DNA from: Planctomycetota bacterium
GTDB lineage: Bacteria; Planctomycetota; UBA8742; UBA2392
Length of the DNA: 64,000 nt
Assembly (NCBI GenBank): GCA_019912315.1
Contig: JAIOJA010000025.1
Coordinates: 100,541-164,540 of the forward strand
Direction of reading: 5' to 3'
Shown here: in pieces, positions 45,071 through 52,407 of the stretch
How positions within the stretch are numbered: the stretch's first letter is position 1
Layout of the letters: every line of letters begins with the position of its first letter
Program-made: the position numbers and the translations under genes
The notes under the pieces: generated by a model
Seen by the model: only the letters and a program-made list of their open reading frames with translations
The model's database searches: none
What the model was told of the DNA's origin: nothing

Positions 45071-45880
45071 ATGTCGTATGCAAAGCGGCTGATAGTGGCG
45101 ACTTTAATGCTGGCAGTGTGTGTGAGCGTAGCGGCGAGCGCGCAGGAAGAGGGCGGGTCCGTACAAGCGATCGAGCCGACCCAGGTTGTCCGGGGGCGCC
45201 TCGACAAAGTCAGCCTCGACGAACTCATCACCATGTACACCGCCGAAACGAATCGCACGGTCGTCTACGATCCCAAGAGGCTGTCAGGCGAAGTGACGTT
45301 CCGCAGTTCGTTACGGGGCGCCGGCACCACGGCCGACGCCATGTTGCGTGCGGCGCTGCTCGAGTTTCGGATGACGATCAGTTCCAGGGGCGGGTTTGAC
45401 ACGATCGTCCCGATGGCTGAAGCCATCACAAGTTGCAGAAGTGTTTCTCTCGCGGAGTTGGAAAAGCTGCCCGGGCTCCACTTCGTGAGAATCGTCTATC
45501 ACCTCAAAAACAACGAGCCCAACGCGGTACGGGGCGCGTTGCAGAATCTCACAAGTCGGCAGGGCGGGGTTGTGAACCCGATTGTTTCCCGCAAAGACCA
45601 AGGCGCCAACACGCTGGTGATCTGCGACCTGGCCGAGAACCTGCGCGAGATCGTGAAGACTCTGGACGACATAGACAGCAAGACCTCCATCGTCAGCAAG
45701 GTGATAGCCCTCAAGAACGTCAAGGCGTCGCAAATCAGAATGGCCGTGAACTCGGCCGCGCTCGAAGACGTGTCCGTCGGTGTGCCGGAGAGCGACAGGA
45801 CCATCGTACTGACCGGCTTCCAGAACAACGTGGATCGCGTCGCAGCGGTGGTAGCGGCGCTTGATGTCGGCAACGAATAG
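45071..45880 (+). CDS. Secreted protein of secretin N-domains without the channel
   Basis: The start at 45071 (MSYAKRLIVATLMLAVCV) has GAGGTG upstream and a signal peptide (cleavage near ASA-QEE). The 269-residue mature part has an N0-like domain (about 38-110) and two N1-type domains (YHLKNNEPNAVRGALQNL and IALKNVKASQIRMAVNSA, each followed by an NTLVICDL or DRTIVLTG strand). The outer-membrane channel of secretins (about 250 further residues) is missing and no remnant follows. It may be a periplasmic partner of a secretin elsewhere. Confidence 0.78.
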   Translation: MSYAKRLIVATLMLAVCVSVAASAQEEGGSVQAIEPTQVVRGRLDKVSLDELITMYTAETNRTVVYDPKRLSGEVTFRSSLRGAGTTADAMLRAALLEFRMTISSRGGFDTIVPMAEAITSCRSVSLAELEKLPGLHFVRIVYHLKNNEPNAVRGALQNLTSRQGGVVNPIVSRKDQGANTLVICDLAENLREIVKTLDDIDSKTSIVSKVIALKNVKASQIRMAVNSAALEDVSVGVPESDRTIVLTGFQNNVDRVAAVVAALDVGNE

Positions 45881-45919
45881 CGCATTGCGCTGGCGGGGGC
45901 ATGGTCTACAACCTAGGCC

Positions 45920-46057
45920 ATGCCCCTGTACCAGATCATCTTCCTGATCATCGCGTTCCTGCTCGGGATCGGCATCCTCATCTTCGTCATCACCTTCATC
46001 AACAAGGTGGCAACGGAAGAAGAGGCCGCTGCTACTCGCGAAAAACCTGGGCCGTGA
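45920..46057 (+). CDS. 45-residue single-span membrane peptide
   Basis: The ATG at 45920 opens MPLYQIIFLIIAFLLGIGIL with one membrane helix, then an acidic Ala/Glu tail. The ribosome site is weak. It overlaps the 3' end of the convergent AMMECR1 gene by 26 bp. Plausible but not certain. Confidence 0.45.
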   Translation: MPLYQIIFLIIAFLLGIGILIFVITFINKVATEEEAAATREKPGP

Positions 46058-46592
46058 AGGTCATGATCTGTGTGTCTGGATCGCGCCAGGCGTCACCGGG
46101 CAGCCCTGCTTTGTGACAGGTCTGTTCCAGAAATGCCTCGCGGTCCCACTTCCATTCAACGGCTACTTGCGGCAGCAGCACTCCTGAGATCTGCCCGCGC
46201 CGGATGTACAGCCCGTGAACGCCGGGAATGACGGCATCAGCCGTGGCAGCCCGCATTGGTGACAGCACGCTGATTTCGTACACCAGATCATCAAGTTCCG
46301 CGGCGGTAACCGGCGCGAAACGCGGGTCGCGTGTGCCTGCGGATACACCGAGTTCAATCAGCAACTCATACAACGGACCATCGCCAATCATGTGCCCGAT
46401 ACATCCGCGCAATGCGCCGTCTAAGGTGTGCAGGCTTACGAATGCCCCACAAGGAAGCTGCAAACCACCCGTAGGCTTCGCTTCAAGTTTCAAGCGTTTC
46501 CCGGTGCGCACGAAGTGTTCAAGGCTGCGGCGGGCCAGATTCAAGGCTTCGCGCCCTTCGGCTGAGTTGAGTGTTGTCTGTGTTTCCGTCAT
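46032..46592 (-). CDS. amrA: AMMECR1-domain protein (AmmeMemoRadiSam system protein A)
   Basis: A 186-residue AMMECR1 protein: the conserved LRGCIGH motif, the RDPRFAPVTAAELDDLVYEISVLSP segment and VLLPQVAVEWKWDREAFLEQTCHKAGLP. Related proteins come with Memo-like and radical-SAM partners; neither is adjacent. Function unknown. Confidence 0.9.
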   Translation of the reverse strand: MTETQTTLNSAEGREALNLARRSLEHFVRTGKRLKLEAKPTGGLQLPCGAFVSLHTLDGALRGCIGHMIGDGPLYELLIELGVSAGTRDPRFAPVTAAELDDLVYEISVLSPMRAATADAVIPGVHGLYIRRGQISGVLLPQVAVEWKWDREAFLEQTCHKAGLPGDAWRDPDTQIMTFTAQVFRE

Positions 46593-46697
46593 CGACTACG
46601 TCCTTGCCGTTTGTTGTCAGGCGAATATGCTCCGGGCCTTCGCATCACGGACCTTCGGTGTCAGCGCCCGAATCAGCCTTCAGCCAGCGAGGAAGAC

Positions 46698-47447
46698 ATG
46701 GACATTATTGTATGCATCAGACGCGCGCCCACCACCGACGCGCGTATTAAGCCAGGCGCCGACGGCAAGACGTACGACCAGGCCGGCGTCAACTACGACA
46801 TCAGCGAATACGACAAGTTCGCGATTGAGGCCGGGATCACCCTGAAGGAAAAACACGGGGGCACGGTCACGATCGTCAGCATGGGCCCGCAGGCCGCAAC
46901 CAAGGAAATCCGCACGGCGATTGCCATGGGCTGCGACGCGGCGCACCTGCTGGTGGATGACGCGCAGCACGACTCTTGGTCAACGGCGCAGGCCCTGGCA
47001 AGCAAGGTCAAGGAGATGCCGCACGACGTGATCCTGTTCGGCTGGAACAGCGTGGACAACCAGTCGTCCGCCACGGGGCAGATGGTCGCCGAGATTCTTG
47101 GTCTGCCGAGCGTCAGCGTCGTGGTCGGACTTGAGATTGCCGATGGCAAAGCGGGCGTTGAGCGCCTCGCCGCCAAGGGCAACCGTGAGAAGTACAGCGT
47201 GAACCTGCCGGCTGTGTTCACTTGTCAGAAGGGGCTGAACAAGCCCCGCAGTGCGAACATGAAGGGCATCATGCAGGCGAAGAAAACACAGGTTCCCGAA
47301 ACGCCGGGTAACGCGCCGGCTGACGGGCTGACGGTGGTCGGTCTGGAATCGCCGCCGCCGCGGGCCGAGGGTCAGATTGTCGGCAAGGGCGCGGAAGCTG
47401 TGGCGGATCTCGTGCGACTGTTGCGCGAGGAAGCAAAGGTCATCTGA
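46698..47447 (+). CDS. etfB: Electron transfer flavoprotein beta subunit
   Basis: The start is the ATG at 46698 with GAGGAAG upstream (249 residues). It shows MDIIVCIRRAPTTDARIKPG, VNYDISEYDKFAIEAGI, and LPAVFTCQKGLNKPRSANMKGIMQAKK (the EtfB signature). It carries electrons from acyl-CoA dehydrogenases to the quinone pool as a dimer with EtfA. Confidence 0.95.
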   Translation: MDIIVCIRRAPTTDARIKPGADGKTYDQAGVNYDISEYDKFAIEAGITLKEKHGGTVTIVSMGPQAATKEIRTAIAMGCDAAHLLVDDAQHDSWSTAQALASKVKEMPHDVILFGWNSVDNQSSATGQMVAEILGLPSVSVVVGLEIADGKAGVERLAAKGNREKYSVNLPAVFTCQKGLNKPRSANMKGIMQAKKTQVPETPGNAPADGLTVVGLESPPPRAEGQIVGKGAEAVADLVRLLREEAKVI

Positions 47448-47466
47448 ACAGGCTTGAGGTACACCG

Positions 47467-48447
47467 ATGTCAAACGTGCTGGTATTCGTCGAATTCAATG
47501 AAGGCAAGCCGTCAAAAGCGGGGTTGCAGGCGCTGGGCGCCGCCCACACGCTGGCCAAACAACTTGGCGGTAGCACGACAGCCATTGTCATTGGCGAAGG
47601 CGAGCCTGGTGATCTTGGCAAGAGCGGCGCTGACAAGGTAATCGCCGTCGGCGGTGACGCGGTCGCGCATTACAGCCCTGACGGCTTTGCGCGCATTGTT
47701 GCCACACACGCGGAAGCCGTGGACGCGAACGTGGTCTTGGCAAGTGCTACGCCGATGGGCAAGGATTTCATGGCGCGTGGTGCGGCCATTGCGAAGTGCG
47801 GACTAGCGGCGGACTGCACGGAATTGGCGGTAGCGGACGGCAAGGTACGTGCGATCCGTCCCGTGTACGCGGGCAAGGCCCTTCAGACGGTTGAGGCGAC
47901 CGGAAAACTGTGGGCGACACTTCGTCCCAACGTGTTTGCCGAAGTCAGCGGCAACGGCAGCGCGGCGCCCGAAAGGGCTGACGCGCCGTTCGGTGCGGGT
48001 GATCTGAAGGCTGTTGTGCAGGAAATCGTTGCCGGCGTGAAGGGCAAGCTGGACGTCGCGGAGTCCGAGATCGTGGTAAGCGGCGGACGAGGACTGAAAG
48101 ATCCCGACGGTGAGGGCAAGCAGAACTGGAACAATCTCAACGCGCTTGCCGACGTGCTGGGCGCAGCGACGGGTGCATCGCGGGCGGTGGTTGATGCGGG
48201 CTGGCGTCCGCACGGTGACCAGGTTGGGCAGACGGGCAAGACGGTCAGCCCGAAGCTGTATATCGCGTGCGGTATCAGCGGGGCGATCCAGCACCTTGCG
48301 GGCATGACCGGCAGCAAGGTGATCGTCGCGATCAACAAGGATGAGAACGCGCCGATCTTCAAGGTTGCGGACTACGGAATCGTGGGCATGGTGGAAGACG
48401 TTGTGCCCGCGCTGACGACAGCGCTAAAAGAAGCGCTTGGTTCGTAG
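47467..48447 (+). CDS. etfA: Electron transfer flavoprotein alpha subunit
   Basis: A 326-residue protein. It has the FAD domain near the C-terminus: VVSGGRGL, SRAVVDAGWRPHGDQVGQTGKTVSPKLYIACGISGAIQHLAGM, and VIVAINKDENAPIFKVADYGIVG. It lies 19 bp after etfB. Confidence 0.96.
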   Translation: MSNVLVFVEFNEGKPSKAGLQALGAAHTLAKQLGGSTTAIVIGEGEPGDLGKSGADKVIAVGGDAVAHYSPDGFARIVATHAEAVDANVVLASATPMGKDFMARGAAIAKCGLAADCTELAVADGKVRAIRPVYAGKALQTVEATGKLWATLRPNVFAEVSGNGSAAPERADAPFGAGDLKAVVQEIVAGVKGKLDVAESEIVVSGGRGLKDPDGEGKQNWNNLNALADVLGAATGASRAVVDAGWRPHGDQVGQTGKTVSPKLYIACGISGAIQHLAGMTGSKVIVAINKDENAPIFKVADYGIVGMVEDVVPALTTALKEALGS

Positions 48448-48870
48448 TTTCCCAAAGTTAACTTGAGTCGCATTGAGCCCTTGTTTTATGGGCCGCGGGG
48501 CCATTGCCCACCACTTGTCCACAATTTGGAATGTGGTGGGCGCTGCTTGACGCCGGAGTATCGCGCACGTGTACACAACGCAAAATACAAACCGTCCTTT
48601 ACACGTCCGGTAGTAACCAACACACCCTAAACCACGTTCTATTTGTAAGTTAGCTCCAGGTGAGTGCCCACCCGCAAAGTCCGAGAGACAATAGTCTCTG
48701 TTCGGTGCGAATGCTCCTCGGGGTCGCCACTTGGTGCGTACAGGGCTTGACTGACACTTTCTCCACATTCTCTGTGGGAAGTTCGTACCCAGTATCTGAC
48801 ACACCTCGTTTCACCTTGTGCGGGGCTACCGGCACGATAACCTTAGCCGCCGGTGGCGAGGGACGGATCC
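48448..48870. other. Intergenic stretch without a supported gene
   Basis: A 420-bp gap between etfA and the acyl-CoA-synthetase-like gene, clearly lower in GC than its surroundings. It holds a partial inverted repeat CCCACCAC/GTGGTGGG (48508-48541). A 126-codon minus frame across 48424-48804 overlaps etfA and has no gene-like composition. It probably carries the promoter of the downstream gene. Confidence 0.5.
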
Positions 48871-51051
48871 ATGGCGCGCGCGGGAAAAAAGATCAAGGGA
48901 GCACGCCCGGCCGATAAACGCCGTTCAGCTACCCGCATGAAGAAGAACTCTCCTGCGTCAAAAAAGCCGGCGTCGAAAAAGACAGCGAAAAAGCCGGCAC
49001 CCGCCAAGCGCAAGAAAGTAGCGCCAAAGAAGAATGCTTCGGCGAAGCCGGCGGGCAAAGCCAAACGAAAACCGGCCGCGGTCAAACCCGCGCCATCACG
49101 CGGTAAGTCACAATCCAGGATCACGCGAAAAACGAAACCGGCAGCGCCCCCGGCGCGCCGAACGACAGGCGCGCTGCCGGTTCGCGCGCGTTTCACTGAG
49201 CCCTTGCGACGCTTCAGCCCGTACGAAAACCTGCGTGACCTCGTGCGCGCCCAAAGTGAGTTGCACGGCGATCGCACGTTTCTGTTTCACGAAGACGATG
49301 GACGCGAGTACAGCTTTCGTACTCTGGACACGCGCACAACGCAGGTCGCGAACGTGCTCCATGAGCTGGGCTGCAAGAAGGGCGCCCGTATTGCCCTGTT
49401 GCTCGACAATTCGCCCGACTTCGTTTTTGCGTTTCTCGGCGTCATGAAGGGCGGCTTCATTGCTGTGCCGATGAACATTGAACTGGCACCCGAGCAACTC
49501 CGATTCCAGCTCGAGGATTGCGGGGCGAGCGCGGTGGTTACCAGTGCCGATCATTGGGATGGTGTGTCGCCGCTGCTGTCCGGACTACCCGGGCTCGCGT
49601 CTGTGCTGGTAACCGGCAAGTCCGCCCGCCTGGTGGAGCTTGGTGCCGAGGGAAGCCACATTGTTGACGTCGATGACAATGGTGCGGACTACCGTATCCT
49701 CGATTTCACGGGGTGCCTGAATGCCACCGACGGTGAGAAGCTCAAGACCAGCGAGATAAGCTGGTGGGACGAAGCGCAGATCGTTTACACCGGGCACCAC
49801 CTTCACCAGCCCCGCGGCGCGATTCTGCAACACCGGCAGTTCATGACATCAGCGCGCTGGCTTAGCATATGGCTTGGCCTGGACCAAAAGCAGCGATTCA
49901 TGAGCGTCCTGCCCCTGTTCCACGCTAACACCCAAGTCGTCACGCTGTTCACGCCCTTGCAACTCGGGGCCAGTGTCGTCCTGTCGCGCGAGTTCAGCGC
50001 CTCCCGCGTATGGAAGGCCGTTGAACGCTACAAGGTGACGACGCTGTCCGCCGTGCCCGCCATGCTTGGTATTCTTGCGGATCGCGAACGTGCTGAGGCC
50101 CGCGGCGCAAGGGCGCCCAGGGAAGCATCGTGGCCGGCGGCCCACGAAAGCCCTGGGACCCTCGCGCAGCGCGACGACGCCGAAGCCCGCGAGCAGGGGC
50201 TGGCTCGGGCCCATGACATCAGCAGCCTTGAGCGCGTGCTTTGCGGCGCCGCGCCATTGCCGACGGCCGTCCAGAAAACATTCGAGCAGGTGTTCCTGGT
50301 GCCTGTCATTGAGGGGTACAGCATGGCGGAGACGACCTGCTTTGCGACGCTGAACCCGGGGAACGGGTCCAGGCGCCTTGGGTCCGTCGGCGTGGCTGTC
50401 GGCAACAAGGCGGCCGTCCTTGGCAGCGGCGTGGGTGTGAAGCCCCTGAAAGACGACTGGGGGCCCATGAGCCTGTCGCGCATGAACCCGGCGGTGTTTC
50501 CCACGGCCGAGATCGGCGAACCCGGAGAAATCTGTGTCTGGGGCGAGAACGTGCTGAAAGAGTACTACCATCGTCCCAAGGTTAACCCGCAGGCCTTTGC
50601 CGGCGGATGGTTCCACACGGGTGACGTCGGCTATCAGGACGCGGACGGCTTTTTCTACGTCGGTGGACCCAAAGAGGAAGAAATCCAGCGCGGGGGTGTA
50701 AAGTTCATGCCGCGTGAGGTTGACGAGGTTCTTTTTCATCACCAGCAGGTCGAACAGGCCGCGACAATCGGGCTCGCGGATTCGCGCGGCGGCTCGATGG
50801 TTACGACCTGGATCGTCATGCGAAAGGGGACTTTTCCGGGCGGCCCTGACGAAGGACGCCTTCCGCAAAGTGACGCCGACATGTCCAGTAAGAAGGAAGA
50901 GATTCTGGCGTTCTTGTCCCAGCACCTATCCGAGAAGAAGCGTCCTACAAGCCTGATGTTCGCAAGGTCGTTGCCAAGTGACCGGACTGGAAAGACCCGC
51001 ATCATTGAGCTGCGACGATTGTCCGGCACGCCCACGAACGAAGAAGAGTAG
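48871..51051 (+). CDS. Acyl-CoA synthetase-like protein with histone-H1-like N-terminal tail
   Basis: The start is the ATG at 48871 with GAGGGA upstream (726 residues). Residues 1-100 are a Lys/Ala/Pro-rich tail (KKPASKKTAKKPAPAKRKK) like histone H1 C-termini. The adenylate-forming domain follows: EGYSMAETTCFATLNP, WFHTGDVGYQDADGFF, and Lys in PSDRTGKTRI. The AMP-binding P-loop, usually YTSGTTGxPKG, reads VYTGHHLHQPRGAI (305-318), so its activity is doubtful or altered. A 45-residue insertion (405-450) is encoded by a palindromic DNA stretch. It follows etfBA, which suggests fatty-acid metabolism. Confidence 0.82.
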   Translation: MARAGKKIKGARPADKRRSATRMKKNSPASKKPASKKTAKKPAPAKRKKVAPKKNASAKPAGKAKRKPAAVKPAPSRGKSQSRITRKTKPAAPPARRTTGALPVRARFTEPLRRFSPYENLRDLVRAQSELHGDRTFLFHEDDGREYSFRTLDTRTTQVANVLHELGCKKGARIALLLDNSPDFVFAFLGVMKGGFIAVPMNIELAPEQLRFQLEDCGASAVVTSADHWDGVSPLLSGLPGLASVLVTGKSARLVELGAEGSHIVDVDDNGADYRILDFTGCLNATDGEKLKTSEISWWDEAQIVYTGHHLHQPRGAILQHRQFMTSARWLSIWLGLDQKQRFMSVLPLFHANTQVVTLFTPLQLGASVVLSREFSASRVWKAVERYKVTTLSAVPAMLGILADRERAEARGARAPREASWPAAHESPGTLAQRDDAEAREQGLARAHDISSLERVLCGAAPLPTAVQKTFEQVFLVPVIEGYSMAETTCFATLNPGNGSRRLGSVGVAVGNKAAVLGSGVGVKPLKDDWGPMSLSRMNPAVFPTAEIGEPGEICVWGENVLKEYYHRPKVNPQAFAGGWFHTGDVGYQDADGFFYVGGPKEEEIQRGGVKFMPREVDEVLFHHQQVEQAATIGLADSRGGSMVTTWIVMRKGTFPGGPDEGRLPQSDADMSSKKEEILAFLSQHLSEKKRPTSLMFARSLPSDRTGKTRIIELRRLSGTPTNEEE
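50116..50157. repeat. Imperfect palindrome inside the synthetase gene
   Basis: CCCAGGG (50116-50122) pairs with CCCTGGG (50151-50157), and CGTGGCC (50129-50135) with GGCCCACG (50139-50146) allowing one bulged base. It encodes the extra segment of the synthetase (residues about 415-430). Possibly a small palindromic element inserted in frame. Confidence 0.5.
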
Positions 51052-51054
51052 CCA

Positions 51055-51092
51055 AAACAAGAGCCGGCAGCGGAAGCTGCCGGCTCTTGTTT
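51055..51092. terminator. Bidirectional terminator
   Basis: A perfect 16-bp stem (51055-51070 with 51077-51092, AAACAAGAGCCGGCAG...) with a 6-nt loop. It lies between the convergent synthetase and SpoIID genes, with A and T ends serving both directions. Confidence 0.85.
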
Positions 51093-51101
51093 GCAATCCG
51101 C

Positions 51102-52316
51102 TTAGTAGAGGCTCTTGAGTTCGCTGCCGGGGTACATGGTTTTGAGGATTCTATCGGATTCCCAGCCTGCTTTGGCCATACCCCGCGCGCTCCACTGGCA
51201 CATGCCGCATCCGTGCCCGTAGCCCTTGCCCGCAAACACCCACTCGTCGCCGTTCTTTTCGGCCGTGAACCGCGTGCTGTACAGCCCCAACGCCTGGCGT
51301 ATCGCTACGGCACTGACGAGCCTGTGGTGCCCGGTGCGGTCGTACAGTTTCACGGTGATGGCGTGTCCGCTTTCCCCGGCCTCGGCAACTTCCATGCGGA
51401 TCACATCGGAAGGGACGACGCCGCGTTCAATCATGCGCGCTTTCACTTCGCCGCCGGGCAAGCGAATCTCCCAGCTTGCCTTGGGGCTGTCTTTGTCGAA
51501 GTCACCGAGATCGACCCCTTTCAGGGGCTCGATCACGTCATCAACCAGCAAGGCCGTGGCGGGGTCGGTTGTCGCGCCGCCGCTCGTGCTGTGAAAGTAC
51601 GCCCGGAATCCTTTGCCGTTGTACGTGAGCACCATGCCCGATGTCGCCTGCCGCGCTTCAAGCACATTGGCCGTTTCGCGCCAGTGCTTGGGGTTGTCGG
51701 CCGGACCGACGCCGCCGTAGACCTGAAACTGTGTTGTGTCGTCCAGGTCCCAGTTGTCACCGCTGGCGCGCCTGCGCTCCATTTCAAATAGCGCATAGGT
51801 GCGCGATGCAACCGCCTGTGCCTTTAAGGCCTCGACGGGCCAGCTTGCGATCATTTCCCAACCGATGACTCCGGCGACGTATTGCTCAAGGTCAATTACG
51901 TTGACTACGTCCCATGCGCCTTCTTTGGCGATTACACGCAGCTTGCCGCGGTATATGCGTCCTTCAACGTCAAAAAATGCTGGCCTGCCCAAAGGAGCGA
52001 TTTCGATGCTGGTAGCACGTCCGTAACCGCCCGCGTCTACAGCGCCTTCCGTAAGGGTAAGCTTGATCTCGCCGGCTACATCCATGCGGCGACCGTCCAG
52101 CGTCAGGGTTGCCTTGTCAGACTTGATCGTGACAGCGGACATATCGCTGGGCTTTGCGAGCTTGACGCGAATCAGCGGCGCCGCACCATAGGCGGGGATC
52201 GGCGACAGCAATTCGCTGCCGTCCTTTGCGCGCTCCGTTTGTGCGCAGGATGCCAGCATTACCACCGCAAGAATTGAGCTGATTGTGAGCAGCTTGACGA
52301 TCGTTCGCGTTAACAT
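51102..52316 (-). CDS. SpoIID/LytB-domain lipoprotein
   Basis: A 404-residue protein with lipobox LASC (Cys24). The SpoIID domain shows YRGKLRVIAKEGAWDVVNVIDLEQYVAGVIGWEM, WPVEALKAQAVASRTYAL, a YHSTSGG-like FHSTSGGATTD and a GYGHGCGMCQWSARGMAKAGW end. SpoIID proteins are lytic transglycosylases acting on glycans without stem peptides; in non-sporulating bacteria the role is probably wall remodelling. Confidence 0.9.
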   Translation of the reverse strand: MLTRTIVKLLTISSILAVVMLASCAQTERAKDGSELLSPIPAYGAAPLIRVKLAKPSDMSAVTIKSDKATLTLDGRRMDVAGEIKLTLTEGAVDAGGYGRATSIEIAPLGRPAFFDVEGRIYRGKLRVIAKEGAWDVVNVIDLEQYVAGVIGWEMIASWPVEALKAQAVASRTYALFEMERRRASGDNWDLDDTTQFQVYGGVGPADNPKHWRETANVLEARQATSGMVLTYNGKGFRAYFHSTSGGATTDPATALLVDDVIEPLKGVDLGDFDKDSPKASWEIRLPGGEVKARMIERGVVPSDVIRMEVAEAGESGHAITVKLYDRTGHHRLVSAVAIRQALGLYSTRFTAEKNGDEWVFAGKGYGHGCGMCQWSARGMAKAGWESDRILKTMYPGSELKSLY

Positions 52317-52407
52317 GCATCTCTCCGAGCCTGGTTAATAACCCAAGGGCCGCGGTTGCGGCATTCCTTGTGATTATCGGGCTGAAAGGCGGCTGATCTT
52401 TAGCGAT

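Noticed and set aside
48424..48804. 126-codon minus frame across the gap after etfA
   Set aside because: It starts inside the low-GC gap, runs into the end of etfA, and its product has no gene-like composition or motif.
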